From an uncultured Bacteroidales bacterium (GTDB lineage Bacteria > Bacteroidota > Bacteroidia > Bacteroidales > UBA932), in contig CASFSL010000046.1 in the NCBI GenBank assembly GCA_949297365.1, positions 62,001 to 126,000 of the forward strand: 64,000 bases of DNA, given 5' to 3'. Positions 9,269 to 20,415 of this stretch are shown here, piece after piece. The number at the start of each line of letters is the position of its first letter. Positions within the stretch are counted from its first letter, which is position 1. Under the pieces are notes generated by a model that did no database searches, was not told where the DNA came from, and saw nothing but the letters and a program-made list of their open reading frames with translations. The translations under genes and the position numbers were made by a program.

Positions 9269-9688
9269 ATGATAAGAGTACACGACACCTACGATTACAA
9301 CACCATCTTCACTGAGAAGGATGCTGAAGTTTACGCCAAGCTGACTGATGACTACAACCCTGTCCACATTGACAGGGAATTCGCAACTGGAACAGAGTTC
9401 GGAAGACCTGTTGCACAGGGAGTGCTGATTCTCTGCGCATTCGCAAAGGTTTTCGGAACCATGTGGCCGGCGGACAAGATGGCCTACTTCATCTCTCAGA
9501 ATGTAACCTACCTCAAGCCGGTGTACATTGACGAGCCTTATCACATCCGCTTTGAGTGTACAAACGTTGACCACAAGAGGATGATCGGCACCATAGTCGG
9601 CAAGATGAGGGACAAGGACGGCAACGACGTGGTTATTACTGAGGCGAGAATTTTCTCGAAAGAGCATTTTGCCGCTCCCGCCGTATAA
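9269..9688 (+). CDS. MaoC-like (R)-specific enoyl-CoA hydratase, hot-dog fold
   Basis: A 139-residue single hot-dog-domain protein. It contains the hydratase-2 motif, in which the catalytic Asp and His sit in TDDYNPVHID (about residues 26-35), then FGRPVAQGVL, the expected helix start with a Gly. These residues fit (R)-specific enoyl-CoA hydratases that hydrate trans-2-enoyl thioesters. Substrate chain length and pathway cannot be read from the sequence. It stands alone between its own promoter and a strong terminator hairpin. Confidence 0.85.
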   Translation: MIRVHDTYDYNTIFTEKDAEVYAKLTDDYNPVHIDREFATGTEFGRPVAQGVLILCAFAKVFGTMWPADKMAYFISQNVTYLKPVYIDEPYHIRFECTNVDHKRMIGTIVGKMRDKDGNDVVITEARIFSKEHFAAPAV

Positions 9689-9701
9689 TATCTGTCAGCC
9701 T

Positions 9702-9762
9702 GACATATAATTGCAGGAGAGGCTGCTCCATCGGGGGGCAGCCTCTCCTGCAATTATATGTC
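9702..9762. terminator. Perfect 25-bp inverted repeat, bidirectional terminator
   Basis: Bases 9702-9726 and 9738-9762 are exact reverse complements with an 11-nt loop (9727-9737). The stem has a GC-rich core (GGAGAGGCTGC) and A/T-rich flanks. It sits between the convergent MaoC-like gene and the DUF5723 gene, so it can end transcription in both directions. Confidence 0.85.
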
Positions 9763-9770
9763 GCTACTGA

Positions 9771-11225
9771 TTATTCCTCCCATGCCGAGGCATACCGCGA
9801 GTTGGTGCCTCCGAGCGAGATGGTCACACCGAAATGAACATCCAGTATCAGTTCTTTCTTCGGTACGGGTATGGATATCGGCAGTCCTTCCAGATTCAGG
9901 GCCGAATAATTGACCGGAGTGAAGTCACTGCCGAAGAATATTCCCAGACCCCGCTTAGGGAATGCGGTGATAAGCCATCCTATAGTGGAATGAGTCCTAA
10001 GCAGGGAATATGACAGAGCTATGTCAAAACCCCTGGTAGGAGCATAATTCCATGCTAAAGTCAACTCATTCTCTGTTCTGAGACGACCGAAGCGGGCCGA
10101 GTAGAGCAGGCCGACATTCATCTTGTCCTTGAGGAATGAGTAATCCACACCTGCATACAACGTGGCTGTAAGCATCCTTATCTGGTCATCGGTCACAGGC
10201 TGCTCGGAGAAAGACGCCATAGTAAGCAGATCGTCACCGAGCTGGCTGAACACCTCATTGAAGTCCGTATCGGTTCCTATGCCGTCTACACCGTCAAATA
10301 CAAATTCCTTACCGTCAGATGCCAGCACCCTGGCTTTGCTTTTATTGTAGGAAATGAAACCGAGGTCGGTAACTGACAGGGAGAATCTCAGACCGTCCAC
10401 GGGAGTTCCCTGAGATATGGTATACGATATACCGAGGTCGAAAGCAGCACCGTATCCGGCTACACCGAGTCCGGACATATCAAAGCCGACGCCGTTCACA
10501 TGGCCGTTCTCATCAAACTTAGGCACAAGTCCGCCTCCGAGAATAGAGCCGGTTGCTACTGAATTGACTCTCCAGCTGTCAGAGCCCATATTCAGATCAA
10601 GCCTGCTTATATTGGCCTCCACATCCATCATGCTGGCCAGGAACTTCACTTTACCGCCAATCCTCAGGCCCTTGACCCATTTGTCCAGACCCTGCGAGTA
10701 GCCCAGCGCGACCTGACCGTACACCTGACCGGTCACACCCAGGTTCCTGATACTGTATGATGTAGGATCACCGGACATACCCAGTTTCGCAAAGCGGAAA
10801 AGTTCACCCGGCAGGGACAGGTCCACATCGGCCCGGACATCAAATGACAAAGTCCAGAATGAGTCTTTCCACGTATACCAGCCGGCATCCAATATCTTGT
10901 ACCGGAAGTTCACGCCCAGGGCATTGCTGTTACGGATTCCGGACAGAAACTCATCCGCACTCACCTCGCTGTTCATGAAAAGTCCGGTCTTGCCGTTTGA
11001 AAGCGGGAACAGGAAATTAGATACACCCAGGCTGCTGCCTAAATTAAGGTCCACACCGCTCAGCAACGGGAAGCCCATATAACCCTGGTCCGGCGCAAAA
11101 GCCGCGTTGAACTCGTGGTTCTGAGTGGAATTGCGCACAAAATAACTGGTCCGGCTCTGAGCCAAAGCATTAAATGTCAATGCCGATATTGATATTATTC
11201 CTAAGAGTAAAACTATCTTTTTCAT
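9771..11225 (-). CDS. DUF5723 family outer-membrane-like protein
   Basis: A 484-residue exported protein. Residues 1-22 form a signal peptide (MKK, hydrophobic core, cleavage after ALAQ). The mature part is rich in alternating strands with aromatic ends and Gly turns, ending in a beta-strand-rich region (FGVTISLGGTN), consistent with a porin-like outer-membrane barrel. The start SYFVRNSTQNHEFNAAFAP matches what I recall of DUF5723 proteins of Bacteroidota, whose function is not known. It is 18 nt downstream of the lipoprotein gene on the same strand, and the two are probably an operon working at the envelope. Confidence 0.72.
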   Translation of the reverse strand: MKKIVLLLGIISISALTFNALAQSRTSYFVRNSTQNHEFNAAFAPDQGYMGFPLLSGVDLNLGSSLGVSNFLFPLSNGKTGLFMNSEVSADEFLSGIRNSNALGVNFRYKILDAGWYTWKDSFWTLSFDVRADVDLSLPGELFRFAKLGMSGDPTSYSIRNLGVTGQVYGQVALGYSQGLDKWVKGLRIGGKVKFLASMMDVEANISRLDLNMGSDSWRVNSVATGSILGGGLVPKFDENGHVNGVGFDMSGLGVAGYGAAFDLGISYTISQGTPVDGLRFSLSVTDLGFISYNKSKARVLASDGKEFVFDGVDGIGTDTDFNEVFSQLGDDLLTMASFSEQPVTDDQIRMLTATLYAGVDYSFLKDKMNVGLLYSARFGRLRTENELTLAWNYAPTRGFDIALSYSLLRTHSTIGWLITAFPKRGLGIFFGSDFTPVNYSALNLEGLPISIPVPKKELILDVHFGVTISLGGTNSRYASAWEE

Positions 11226-11243
11226 AATCTGTTCAGTCTAGGG

Positions 11244-12968
11244 TTATTCATTCAAGTCCAATGTCAGGCCACCAGGTATTCCGGCAGATATATCCGTAAT
11301 CTGTATCGTGGAACTTTCCGATATCGGGGCACCTGTTCCTTCCAGAAGCTCAAACTGGAAGACAAGATATGCAATCTCCCCTGCTCTGGGGGATTGGGGC
11401 ACATTGATACTCAACTGCGAGGAGACAGGCTCTCCAGCTGCTCCTCCTGCGCCTATGGTCTGCTTCGGTATTTCTATGTCCAAAGGCTCATAATTGCCGT
11501 CCATGAAATAACCTGACAACCGCAAAGACACAGGGAATGAGCTGATGACTGTTCCGTTCAGCATTATGTCCGCCGTAGACAGAGCCGTTCCAAGTTCCTT
11601 GGGCATATTGGCCAGAGTATCCCTTACCGGCACATACAGATCGTCTCCGAACTCAAAAGGCAGCACAAACATCATCTCACCGCTGAAATCATAAACCGCA
11701 TCACAGTCTATATAATGCTCCTCAACACTACAAGTATCCGAAAACGGCCTTACACTTATATCCAGTCTATCGGGTATACGGCTAAGGAGATTGCGGACAT
11801 CAGCCTCCACCCACTGATAACCGGAAGGCAGTTCTGAAGGATTCTCCGAAGCCAGCCAGTAATTTGCGGTCTCTGTCACGTTCTCATCATCCGATACCGG
11901 TGCGCTGAGAGACAGTCCTATAGGATCGGTCTGACTGTCCCCGCTTTCAGATACAGGCACGATATCCGCTTCTATGATGATAGGCACACCTGAATTGGTC
12001 ATAAGCGAGACAGTGGCATAAGGGGAGATAAAATCCAGCATTACTTCCTCTCCTTTCAAATACTCAGGTATCTCGTCCAACAATATCTGCTCCACTATCT
12101 CGTCCAGCTTTATATCTACTTTTCCGTAGAACGAAGACGGGTGCAGCATCCCGTCATCTCCACCGAATGTAACTCCTGAGGAGACATTAAGAACAGCTCC
12201 TTCAAACTCCGTCATCTCCGCCTGATCCACCGATATAGCAAGATTGTTCACTGTGAATTCATCCTGGAACTCGAAAGGATCTTCTTTCCCCAGATTGAGT
12301 TCTATGGCCTCCATCATCACAGGTTGGAAATCCACGTCACCTGACTCCGAGACTTTACCCTCAAAAGTGATCGTAGTACCATTGACGGCAGGAACGTCCT
12401 CAAACTTATATTTTTCAGGGACGATGACATCCAGACTCAGCACCATTGATTCAGGGATAATCTTGTCTGCCTCCAGATGTACACGGGGCAGCAGATATGT
12501 ATCCTTCAGATTGACACGGCTTATGCTTAACAATCCATCTTCTTTGGCATCCTGGAAAGAGAAGAGATACGTAAACTCCTCAGCAAAGTCAAATTCCGCA
12601 CTGACTCCAGTCGCTCCGGGATACACAGTGAACTCCCTCTCGTCAAACGACCTGTCAATTCCCTCGACTGTCATACTCTCGGCAAAGTCGCTCACGGACA
12701 CCTCTTCCTCAAAAGTATCCGTCATCTTGAGGAAATAATTGCCCTGCCCGTCAACTTCTATGAAGTCCACAGTATCCAGGTCAATAAAATCACCGATACC
12801 CATGGCCTTTGTAGAACCGACAGGTATCATCAGAGAATCACCGCCTACAGTGATGGTCATATCCAGATCACCTTCACCGACTTTCAGTTCAGACGTGCAG
12901 CCGATGCAGACAGCAGCTGCCGCAAATGACACCGTCGCGGGCAGCAATTTCAATTCATTAAGTCTCAT
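11244..12968 (-). CDS. Large predicted lipoprotein of unknown function
   Basis: A 574-residue protein with an N-terminal signal (hydrophobic AAAAVCIGC, lipobox Cys at about residue 24), so probably lipid-anchored. The mature part is acidic and beta-rich, with repeated strand-turn modules that might be immunoglobulin-like or duplicated sandwich domains; no catalytic motif is visible. It is cotranscribed with the DUF5723 barrel gene downstream (18-nt gap), suggesting a surface or periplasmic lipoprotein partner for that barrel. I do not recognise a named family. Confidence 0.7.
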   Translation of the reverse strand: MRLNELKLLPATVSFAAAAVCIGCTSELKVGEGDLDMTITVGGDSLMIPVGSTKAMGIGDFIDLDTVDFIEVDGQGNYFLKMTDTFEEEVSVSDFAESMTVEGIDRSFDEREFTVYPGATGVSAEFDFAEEFTYLFSFQDAKEDGLLSISRVNLKDTYLLPRVHLEADKIIPESMVLSLDVIVPEKYKFEDVPAVNGTTITFEGKVSESGDVDFQPVMMEAIELNLGKEDPFEFQDEFTVNNLAISVDQAEMTEFEGAVLNVSSGVTFGGDDGMLHPSSFYGKVDIKLDEIVEQILLDEIPEYLKGEEVMLDFISPYATVSLMTNSGVPIIIEADIVPVSESGDSQTDPIGLSLSAPVSDDENVTETANYWLASENPSELPSGYQWVEADVRNLLSRIPDRLDISVRPFSDTCSVEEHYIDCDAVYDFSGEMMFVLPFEFGDDLYVPVRDTLANMPKELGTALSTADIMLNGTVISSFPVSLRLSGYFMDGNYEPLDIEIPKQTIGAGGAAGEPVSSQLSINVPQSPRAGEIAYLVFQFELLEGTGAPISESSTIQITDISAGIPGGLTLDLNE

Positions 12969-12992
12969 AAATTCAAGTATAGTTTATGATTA

Positions 12993-13205
12993 TCAATTCT
13001 GTAGAATATAGTCCCCTGCCTTGTCCGCAATTACTGACTGCAGGTCAGACATGGAGTATTCCTTGTCCGAAAACTCTATTACGGCCTGTGCCGGCTCCAG
13101 CGTAACCTCGGCCTTGACTCCAGGAAGAGACTCAAGGGCTTTCTGTACATGCATCACACAGTGACTGCACATCATACCTTTTACTTTATAAACAACTTTT
13201 GTCAT
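12993..13205 (-). CDS. Heavy-metal-associated (HMA) domain protein, CopZ-like
   Basis: About 70 residues forming one HMA domain. The metal site GMMCSHC occurs near residue 13, followed by the usual helix (VMHVQKALESLPGV) and strand order. Soluble HMA proteins bind and pass on Cu(I) or similar ions. No P-type ATPase neighbour is present, so the client is unknown. Two ATGs are possible (13214 and 13205); the second gives the more usual MTKVVYKV start and was chosen. Confidence 0.85.
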   Translation of the reverse strand: MTKVVYKVKGMMCSHCVMHVQKALESLPGVKAEVTLEPAQAVIEFSDKEYSMSDLQSVIADKAGDYILQN

Positions 13206-13248
13206 AGTACACATCTTAAAAATCGGCGCAAATATAGCAATTGAACGA

Positions 13249-16200
13249 CTATTTTACAACTACTTCCACCCAATCTTCACGGTCATACCACAAATAACCT
13301 TTCACCGTAGAGAATCCCATAGTACTCAACAGGTTCATATATCCCAGCACCTGCCGGCGGTACTGCCCGTCCCGGGCCTTGCCGAACTTGTAGTCCACCA
13401 CTATGGCCTCTTCTCCCCTGCACATGATCCTGTCAGGACGGTAATTGTCTCCTCCAGGAGCGATTATCGGGACCTCCGTCATCACCGAATACGTCCCGTC
13501 GAACCAGTGCATGTCCTCCACCGAGACAAGCATCCTGGACAGACGCTCACTCACGGCCGGCATGTCCTGACGGGAAAGCAGTCCGGAGTCCACCGCCGTG
13601 CGCACCGCCCTGTCAAGGTCTCCGGCGACCGTCACCCTTGAGAGAATATCATGCAGGACAATGCCCCTCATGCGGGTGTCTCCCTCAGGGAAAAACTCTC
13701 CGGAAGGGAATGACAGACGGAGCCTTCCGCCTATCGGCACGGAGGGAAGAGAGTCCATCGTATCATTGCCCTGTTCCCCGCCGCGCTCCTCATCATAAGA
13801 CGGACGGGTCCACTTTCCGCTCTCGTAGACATTGTCCGTCATTTCTTCCTTAAAATGACTGTACAGCAGACCCGCTACCGATGAGGTCAGGGAGCTGTCG
13901 GACGGAGTCTGGGCAAATACCAGCAGTTCCCGCTCCGCCCTGGTGAAAGCCACGTAGGCCACATTGACCGCATCCACCGCTGACAGACGCTTCTCCTCCA
14001 GGTACTCTTCCTGAAAATATGTCTGTTCCAGCTTTTTACAATACTCCAGCGGATATACTGGCAGCATGTCGAATGGCGGTCGGGAACAACTGCACCATAT
14101 ATACTTGGAGAAATTGCCTCTGGGAGAGAGGTTCATCTGGAAGAAAGGCACTATCACCGCCTTGAATTCCAAGCCCTTGGACTTATGGACAGTTATTACC
14201 CTCAGTGCGTCCCGACCCTCAGGCGCGGACACGGAGCGGTTCTTGCCCTCTGTATCCCACCACTCCAGGAAACCTGTCACGTCGGAGCCTCCCGTCCCGA
14301 CATATTCCAGAACACAGTCCAGAAAAGCCGTCAGAAAAGCGGGACCGCCGCAATCTCCGGCTTCACCTCCGGAGCGGAGCAGTTCCTCGCATATATTGTA
14401 CAGTGACTTCTCCTGCGGTCTGCTGTCAGTCTCTTCCTGCTGCGCAGCAGCCGTCCCGGCCATCTGCCTCAGCCTGTCCACGGCATGACGGACTGCAGGA
14501 GATGAGGATATCTTCAACGAATCCTCGGTCATGATACTGAATCCTTTGGATATCAGATAGTCGGACATGGCAGCACCTTCAGCCCTGGTACGGACCAGAA
14601 AAGCTATGTCCCCCGGACGGTAACCGTTGCCGATCAACGTGCTGACCGCATCCAGAATGCCCTGCATATACAGCTCATCCCCCACTGCCGCCGACTTTCC
14701 GTCCACAAAAGTCACGCGCACGTGGCCCGGCGGACGGACACCGCCCCGAGGTATCTCCTGAGCCGCATCGGCATATATGCCCCCGAGAAATCCGTTTTCC
14801 CCCAAAGACTGGAAGAAGGCGTTGTTGAACCTCACCACCTCGGCCGAGCTCCTCCAGTTGTAGCGCAGAGTGTCCTTCCTGCATCTGTCCGCTCCCAGAT
14901 CGGCCTCGATACCGCTGTCCAGCAGCTTCCAGTCCGAACCCCTCCAGCGGTAGATACTCTGCTTCACATCCCCTACGGCCATGCAGAAGTGCCCCGCATC
15001 CACGCTGTCGGCTATCAGCGGACGGAAATTGCCCCACTGCATCCGGGATGTGTCCTGGAACTCGTCCAGCAGATAGTTGTCTATCCTGCAGCCCACCTTC
15101 TCATATATAAAAGGTGTATCGCTGCCGTCTATTATATCCGACAGGAACTTCGGGGTATCCGAGAGCAGCACCAGATTGTTGCGGCGGCAGTAATCCCTCA
15201 CTCCGCCTTCTATGTCACTCAGGATGCCCATGACAGTCAGATTGCGCAGAATCTCCTGCGCGGTGAAATACTCTCTAAGGCGTGCCTGCCAGCCGTCCGC
15301 TGCCATTTCCCGTACCAAGTCACGCAGACCGTCCGCATAAGCCTGCGCGATGCTGCCAGCCTTGGACTTGCCTGCCCCGGAGCACCATTTTGAAGAATCC
15401 TCATCCGCCATCTTGACAAAAGAGGCCGACGGGACCTCATACCGCCCCGACCGTAATTTCTCAAAATACTTCATGAAAGAGCGGGAGCCGCCCTTGAAGT
15501 CCTCAATGTCAAGTCCGTATCCGCCCATTATGGCGAATGCCTTATCCGCCTTCGCCCCGGCATCCCTTTGGAAGTCCCCGGTTATTTTCCGCATCCGGCT
15601 GCCGCAGCTGTCTATCTCCGCACGTCCCGGAAGTCCGCTGCCCGCACTGCGCACCGCCAGCTTATACGGTTCCTTGAACAGTTCCGACCCGAGGGCCAGC
15701 AGCTGAGGGACACTGTTCCAGTCCCGGCCGCTCTCCACCGCCTCCACCGACAGCTTTATAAGCCAGTCCAGCAGTTCCTTATTGTCGTCCAGAGAGTTCA
15801 TAAGGGAATCCACAGCCATGGTGAGCACGGCACTGTCGTTGAGTTCCACGCTGTAGGAGGCAAAATGTCCTGTCTCCAGCGCGAAAGAGCGGAGAACCTG
15901 CTGGAAGAAACGGTCTATGGTACTGATATTGAAAAGCGAATAGTCATTGAGAATCTCCGACAGCACCGCAGCTGCATGTCCGCGCACCGCCTGCTCCCTG
16001 TCGGTCTCCGGCACTTTGGAGAACCGCTCCAGCCTCTTGAGATCCTCGATATAAGGAGATTTTCCACCGGAAGCCAGAGTATTCAGTTCCTTGAGGATAC
16101 GCTGCTTCATCTCGCCCGTGGCCTTGTTGGTGAAAGTCACGGCAAGGATGTGCTTGTAGCGGTCCGTCCCCCCGGAAAGGAGCTCCCTTATATAGTCTCC

Positions 16201-16254
16201 GGTCAGTTTGTGGGTCTTGCCCGAGCCGGCCGACGCCTTCCGTATTTCCAACAT
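13249..16254 (-). CDS. addA: AddA/RecB-like UvrD-family helicase with C-terminal nuclease
   Basis: A 1,001-residue superfamily 1A helicase. The Walker A motif is ASAGSGKT (about 8-15), motif Ia is AVTFTNKA, and the Walker B region is LLDEFQDTS. The motif with VHKSKGLEF (about 690) is typical of UvrD/AddA. The C-terminus carries a RecB-type PD-(D/E)XK nuclease: RPDRI and VVDYKFGK near residue 960. With the adjacent AddB-like protein it should form a double-strand-break resection complex. Its start is 12 nt after the AddB-like stop, and both belong to a pgi-addB-addA order on the minus strand. Confidence 0.88.
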   Translation of the reverse strand: MLEIRKASAGSGKTHKLTGDYIRELLSGGTDRYKHILAVTFTNKATGEMKQRILKELNTLASGGKSPYIEDLKRLERFSKVPETDREQAVRGHAAAVLSEILNDYSLFNISTIDRFFQQVLRSFALETGHFASYSVELNDSAVLTMAVDSLMNSLDDNKELLDWLIKLSVEAVESGRDWNSVPQLLALGSELFKEPYKLAVRSAGSGLPGRAEIDSCGSRMRKITGDFQRDAGAKADKAFAIMGGYGLDIEDFKGGSRSFMKYFEKLRSGRYEVPSASFVKMADEDSSKWCSGAGKSKAGSIAQAYADGLRDLVREMAADGWQARLREYFTAQEILRNLTVMGILSDIEGGVRDYCRRNNLVLLSDTPKFLSDIIDGSDTPFIYEKVGCRIDNYLLDEFQDTSRMQWGNFRPLIADSVDAGHFCMAVGDVKQSIYRWRGSDWKLLDSGIEADLGADRCRKDTLRYNWRSSAEVVRFNNAFFQSLGENGFLGGIYADAAQEIPRGGVRPPGHVRVTFVDGKSAAVGDELYMQGILDAVSTLIGNGYRPGDIAFLVRTRAEGAAMSDYLISKGFSIMTEDSLKISSSPAVRHAVDRLRQMAGTAAAQQEETDSRPQEKSLYNICEELLRSGGEAGDCGGPAFLTAFLDCVLEYVGTGGSDVTGFLEWWDTEGKNRSVSAPEGRDALRVITVHKSKGLEFKAVIVPFFQMNLSPRGNFSKYIWCSCSRPPFDMLPVYPLEYCKKLEQTYFQEEYLEEKRLSAVDAVNVAYVAFTRAERELLVFAQTPSDSSLTSSVAGLLYSHFKEEMTDNVYESGKWTRPSYDEERGGEQGNDTMDSLPSVPIGGRLRLSFPSGEFFPEGDTRMRGIVLHDILSRVTVAGDLDRAVRTAVDSGLLSRQDMPAVSERLSRMLVSVEDMHWFDGTYSVMTEVPIIAPGGDNYRPDRIMCRGEEAIVVDYKFGKARDGQYRRQVLGYMNLLSTMGFSTVKGYLWYDREDWVEVVVK

Positions 16255-16266
16255 AACTTCCTGTCT

Positions 16267-19092
16267 TTATCTGTTACATTTTGCGGTAAAGGGACAATAG
16301 GCACAGGCCTTTCCGTCCTCACAGGCCGTAAACGGCACCTCCGGACTCAGGATAGTGTCCAGAAGCTCCGACAGCCTCTCCTTAAAGTGCTCATACTGCT
16401 CCTTTGTGACCTGAATCCAGGAATTTCCGCCTGAATACAGACTCCTCGTATAGTATATCTCCAGCATGACCCTTTCGATGTCATCCTGAGCGAACAGCCT
16501 CGTCTCCTGTCTGTCCAGAATCAGCAGATAGAGCAGCAGCTGGAAGATATGCGAGCCCTGCGGATATGTGTCCGCATCGAACAGGCCGTCAATATCCTTA
16601 CAGGTAAAATGAGCTCCGCCGGTCTTGTAATCCACTATCCTGAGACTGCCGCCGGATATATCGACACGGTCAAATATACCCATGAGACTGACTCTACGGC
16701 CTCCTTGTGTCTCAAACTGAGCTTTTTTAGATTCCTCCAGCAGTCTGACAGTAATCGGAGCCCTATCCGCATCATTTTTGAGCGTCCTGGCCGCCAGGTT
16801 GGACACCAGAGCTCCGGCAATCCTGTTGCGTCCGGTTATCTCCTTAAGCCCCAGACCATTGTCCTCATCAAAGAATCCCCGTTCCACCACAGCCTTTATT
16901 TGTGCATCGTCAGCGGCGAGTTTCAGAAGAGTGTCCCTGTCCACCGCATGTCCCAGGAAAGGAGCATAGAGCTCATGCATCACGTAGTGGTACAGAGTTC
17001 CGAAAGCCGCGTTGTCCATCCCCTCCGATATATCCTCATCCTCCTTAAGGCCCAGCACATACTGATAATAAAAGCGCATAGGACAGCCCAGCCACATCTG
17101 CAGGGACGAGTTCGAGAATGTCCTATGGGAAAGTTTTTCCAGCATATCAGGAGTCTTGCTGACAGGCGGCACATCCTTCAACGGGCTGCCCGTAATGCCG
17201 AATGTCACGGCAAGCCGCTTTACGGGATAATGGAAATGATACTCCATCTGCTTGATGTAACGGCTCTCCTCTCCGGCCTTAAGGCCCTCGCTGCGGCTGT
17301 CGCTGAGCAGCCACACCCTGCGTGCCCTGCATATACTGCGGTAGAAGTGGTAAGCGGAGATGGAGTCCTGATACTCGTATGTGGGCAGTCCGAAGCCTCG
17401 GCGGAGATTGTACGGTATCATGGAAGGGGCAGTGTTCCGGGACGGGAAAATGCCCTCATTGGCCGAAAGTATGATCAGGTTCTCGAAATCCAGGGCCCTG
17501 ATCTCCAGAGGTCCCATAATCTGAAGTCCGTCCAGGGGCTCGCCGCTGAACGGGATGGACACGGACGACTCCACCCGGCGCAGCAGACGGAAATAGGTGT
17601 CCCTGCGTATGTCCATGCCCAGTGAGCGCAGCAGATTGAGACTGCGGCTGTACCCCATCAGGAACTCCTTGTCGATACGGTCCGCGCTTACCGCCACCTC
17701 GTCCAGTATCGCCTGAAGATAATCCGACACGGACTCCGACACCTTGATCCCGGGCACACAGGAGTCCTTGAAAATCAAAGCCAGCAGCTTATCCTCACCT
17801 GCTCCGGTCAGCATCGGGGCCGGGGGATATATCCGGTTCTCCTTTATCAGCTCACTCCTAAGAGCTGAGGCCCGGTCCCGGAGAGCCTCGCTGATATATG
17901 GATGGGACAGGATATTGAGCACATCGCGGAAATAGAAGCGCACCTGACCGTCCCTGACCCTCAGCCTTTCCTGCAGGGAGGCCACCGACGATATGAATGA
18001 GGACACATTGCTGTGCGCCAGAGGATAGCCCATCGTCACATTGACCGGAGCTATCTCCTCGGGAAGAGAGTTCAGCAGCGGGAACAGCAGCTGCTCGTCC
18101 GGAAGCAGCACCGCCGTGGAGAAAAGATCCACGGTACCGGAGGACTCCGCTATCTCCTTCAGAACCCGGCCAACATACTTGGTCTGACCGGCTGCGGACG
18201 GAACGGAGACAGCCGTAATCTCAGGAATACACTCACAAAGACCTCCGTCCTCCGGCAGAGGGTACCGCGACGGATAGCGGCTGACATTGTCCTCCATGAA
18301 AAGCGAGGACTTGTTGGCCCTGTCCTTTATGGCCTCTCCGTAATAATCCCAGTAGAAATCCCCCTTCCCGGCCTTGAGCAGGGTGTCGAACAGCTGCCTC
18401 TCGCATCTGTTGGGTGCATTGAGCCCCACGAAGACGATATTGCCGTAGCCCTCCAGGATCTCCAGCAGTTCCGGATCTCCGTCCTTGAGACGCTCGGCCA
18501 CAGAGCGGTAGACCATGCCCTCGTATGCCTCGCCCCTGGAAAGCAGGGCGGAGCGGAACGAGGAGTATATGTCATACATCCCGCTCCACATACTTACGAA
18601 GTGACGCTCATTGGCTTTGTCCCTGCCCTTTATGAGCACGCCCCAGAAAAGCTCTATCGCCTTACGCTGATTGTCGGACAGATAGTCATAACGGCTGTCT
18701 ATCTCCTTGATATCCGAGATATTGGAGAAAAGTCTCCCGGCATCCACCAGATACTTGTCGATATCATCGAAGTCGTTGAGTATCACCTCTCCACGGTAGA
18801 TGAAATCATCCAGGCTCTCCGAGAATCCCTCCACCCTCTCCACGAACACCGTATACAGGCGGTGCAGAAGAGTGATCTTATCCAGGGTGCGCAGGCCGGA
18901 CAGAGCAGTGAACAGGTCATTGATATTGGTCAGGCGTGGGGAGAATACGGCCCTGGAGACCGACTCCCCGAGATATCTGCGGAAAAAGAGCGACGACCGC
19001 CGGTTGGGGAATACGAAAGTACAGCCCCTCAGATCCCCGCCCGTCTCGGAGAGGAATCGCTCGGCCACACTCCTGAGAAACTCCTTTCTCAC
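16267..19092 (-). CDS. addB: AddB-like PD-(D/E)XK nuclease
   Basis: A 941-residue partner of the AddA-like helicase. The N-terminal half is helicase-like but lacks an obvious intact Walker A. The C-terminal nuclease has [10 protein letters not shown] (catalytic D-x-K). The four cysteines that wrap a 4Fe-4S cluster around AddB nucleases appear to be conserved: one in [13 protein letters not shown] (about 665) and three in the terminal [12 protein letters not shown]...C. GTG start codon at 19090-19092 overlaps the TGA of pgi (GTGA), so translation is coupled. The protein should bind DNA ends and supply the second nuclease activity. Confidence 0.85.
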   Translation of the reverse strand: MRKEFLRSVAERFLSETGGDLRGCTFVFPNRRSSLFFRRYLGESVSRAVFSPRLTNINDLFTALSGLRTLDKITLLHRLYTVFVERVEGFSESLDDFIYRGEVILNDFDDIDKYLVDAGRLFSNISDIKEIDSRYDYLSDNQRKAIELFWGVLIKGRDKANERHFVSMWSGMYDIYSSFRSALLSRGEAYEGMVYRSVAERLKDGDPELLEILEGYGNIVFVGLNAPNRCERQLFDTLLKAGKGDFYWDYYGEAIKDRANKSSLFMEDNVSRYPSRYPLPEDGGLCECIPEITAVSVPSAAGQTKYVGRVLKEIAESSGTVDLFSTAVLLPDEQLLFPLLNSLPEEIAPVNVTMGYPLAHSNVSSFISSVASLQERLRVRDGQVRFYFRDVLNILSHPYISEALRDRASALRSELIKENRIYPPAPMLTGAGEDKLLALIFKDSCVPGIKVSESVSDYLQAILDEVAVSADRIDKEFLMGYSRSLNLLRSLGMDIRRDTYFRLLRRVESSVSIPFSGEPLDGLQIMGPLEIRALDFENLIILSANEGIFPSRNTAPSMIPYNLRRGFGLPTYEYQDSISAYHFYRSICRARRVWLLSDSRSEGLKAGEESRYIKQMEYHFHYPVKRLAVTFGITGSPLKDVPPVSKTPDMLEKLSHRTFSNSSLQMWLGCPMRFYYQYVLGLKEDEDISEGMDNAAFGTLYHYVMHELYAPFLGHAVDRDTLLKLAADDAQIKAVVERGFFDEDNGLGLKEITGRNRIAGALVSNLAARTLKNDADRAPITVRLLEESKKAQFETQGGRRVSLMGIFDRVDISGGSLRIVDYKTGGAHFTCKDIDGLFDADTYPQGSHIFQLLLYLLILDRQETRLFAQDDIERVMLEIYYTRSLYSGGNSWIQVTKEQYEHFKERLSELLDTILSPEVPFTACEDGKACAYCPFTAKCNR

Positions 19093-20390
19093 CTGAGTCT
19101 CTCCCTTATGGCCTCGGCCTGAGCCTCATAGCCGGGCTTGCCCAGAAGAGCGAACATATTTTTCTTGTAAGCCTCCACACCGGGCTGATCAAACGGATTG
19201 ACTCCCAGCATGTAGGCCGATATACCGCAGGCCTTCTCGAACAGGAAGAAGAGCTCGCCGAGATTGAACTCGTCTATCCGCTCCACTGTCACCCTGCCGT
19301 TGGGCACTCCGCCGTCCTCGTGAGCCAGCCTCGTACCGGTCTCGGCCATCCTGTTGCAGTGCTCCAGATGCTTGCCGGAAAGGAAATTGAGTCCGTCCAG
19401 ATTCTGAGGATCATCACACACCGTCAGTTCCCTGCCGGCGTGTTCCACCGATATGACGGTCTCGAAGAGCATCCGCTCACCCTCCTGGATATACTGGCCC
19501 ATCGAATGCAGATCCGTAGTGAAATTGACCGAAGCCGGGAATATTCCCCTGCCCTCCTTGCCCTCGGACTCTCCGTAGAGCTGCTTCCACCATTCTCCGA
19601 AATACTGGAGCTTGGGATTGTAGCTGACCAGAATCTCCACCTTCTTGCCGCTGTCGTAAAGTTCATTGCGTGCAGCCGCATAGAGCAGGGCCGGATTGCG
19701 GGCATCCCTCTCAGCGCATATCCTCTGCATCGAGGCTGCGCCCCTGAGCAGGGCACGGATATCGTAGCCGGCCACGGCTATAGGCAGCAGACCTACCGGA
19801 GTAAGCACCGAGAAGCGGCCTCCCACATCATCGGGAATGACGAAAGTCCTGTATCCTTCCTGATCGGAGAGACTCTTGAGGGCACCGCGCGCCTTGTCTG
19901 TCACTGCTACGATTCTCGATGCCGCCTCAGCCTTGCCGTATTTGCCCTCGACGTGCTCCTTTATGATTCTGAACGCAACGGCCGGCTCTGTAGTCGTGCC
20001 GGATTTGGATATTACGATTACTGCCACGGACTTGCCGCTGATGTAATCCAGCAGCTCGGCATGATATTCCTCAGAGAGGTTAAAGCCCGCGAAGACCACC
20101 TCTATCCCCCTGCGCTCCATACCGAAAGAGTGCGACAGAGCCGCCAGGGCCGCCTTTGCACCGAGATAGGAGCCGCCGATGCCGATGACCACGGCCACCT
20201 CCACACCCTTCTGCCTCCACTCGTCAGCTATGGCGCAGCAGCCGTCCACGATGGAGGCCGGAGTGTCCGACGGCAGATCCATCCATCCCAGGAAATCATT
20301 GCCCCTTCCCTTTCTGCCTTCCAGCACATCAAAAGCCGCAAAAGCCTTCTCTACATATTCCTTGGAAGGCTTGAAATTGACATTTACCAT
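19089..20390 (-). CDS. pgi: Glucose-6-phosphate isomerase
   Basis: A 433-residue phosphoglucose isomerase of the shorter bacterial type. [16 protein letters not shown] (about 66-81) is the first SIS-domain sugar-phosphate loop, and [14 protein letters not shown] (about 130-143) is the second. The catalytic Glu and His/Lys regions are in the second half ([26 protein letters not shown], with the conserved C-terminal Lys). It interconverts glucose-6-phosphate and fructose-6-phosphate in the cytoplasm. It is followed directly by addB with a GTGA overlap. Confidence 0.95.
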   Translation of the reverse strand: MVNVNFKPSKEYVEKAFAAFDVLEGRKGRGNDFLGWMDLPSDTPASIVDGCCAIADEWRQKGVEVAVVIGIGGSYLGAKAALAALSHSFGMERRGIEVVFAGFNLSEEYHAELLDYISGKSVAVIVISKSGTTTEPAVAFRIIKEHVEGKYGKAEAASRIVAVTDKARGALKSLSDQEGYRTFVIPDDVGGRFSVLTPVGLLPIAVAGYDIRALLRGAASMQRICAERDARNPALLYAAARNELYDSGKKVEILVSYNPKLQYFGEWWKQLYGESEGKEGRGIFPASVNFTTDLHSMGQYIQEGERMLFETVISVEHAGRELTVCDDPQNLDGLNFLSGKHLEHCNRMAETGTRLAHEDGGVPNGRVTVERIDEFNLGELFFLFEKACGISAYMLGVNPFDQPGVEAYKKNMFALLGKPGYEAQAEAIRERLR

Positions 20391-20415
20391 AATTCAGATA
20401 TTTTTATTGTTGAAC

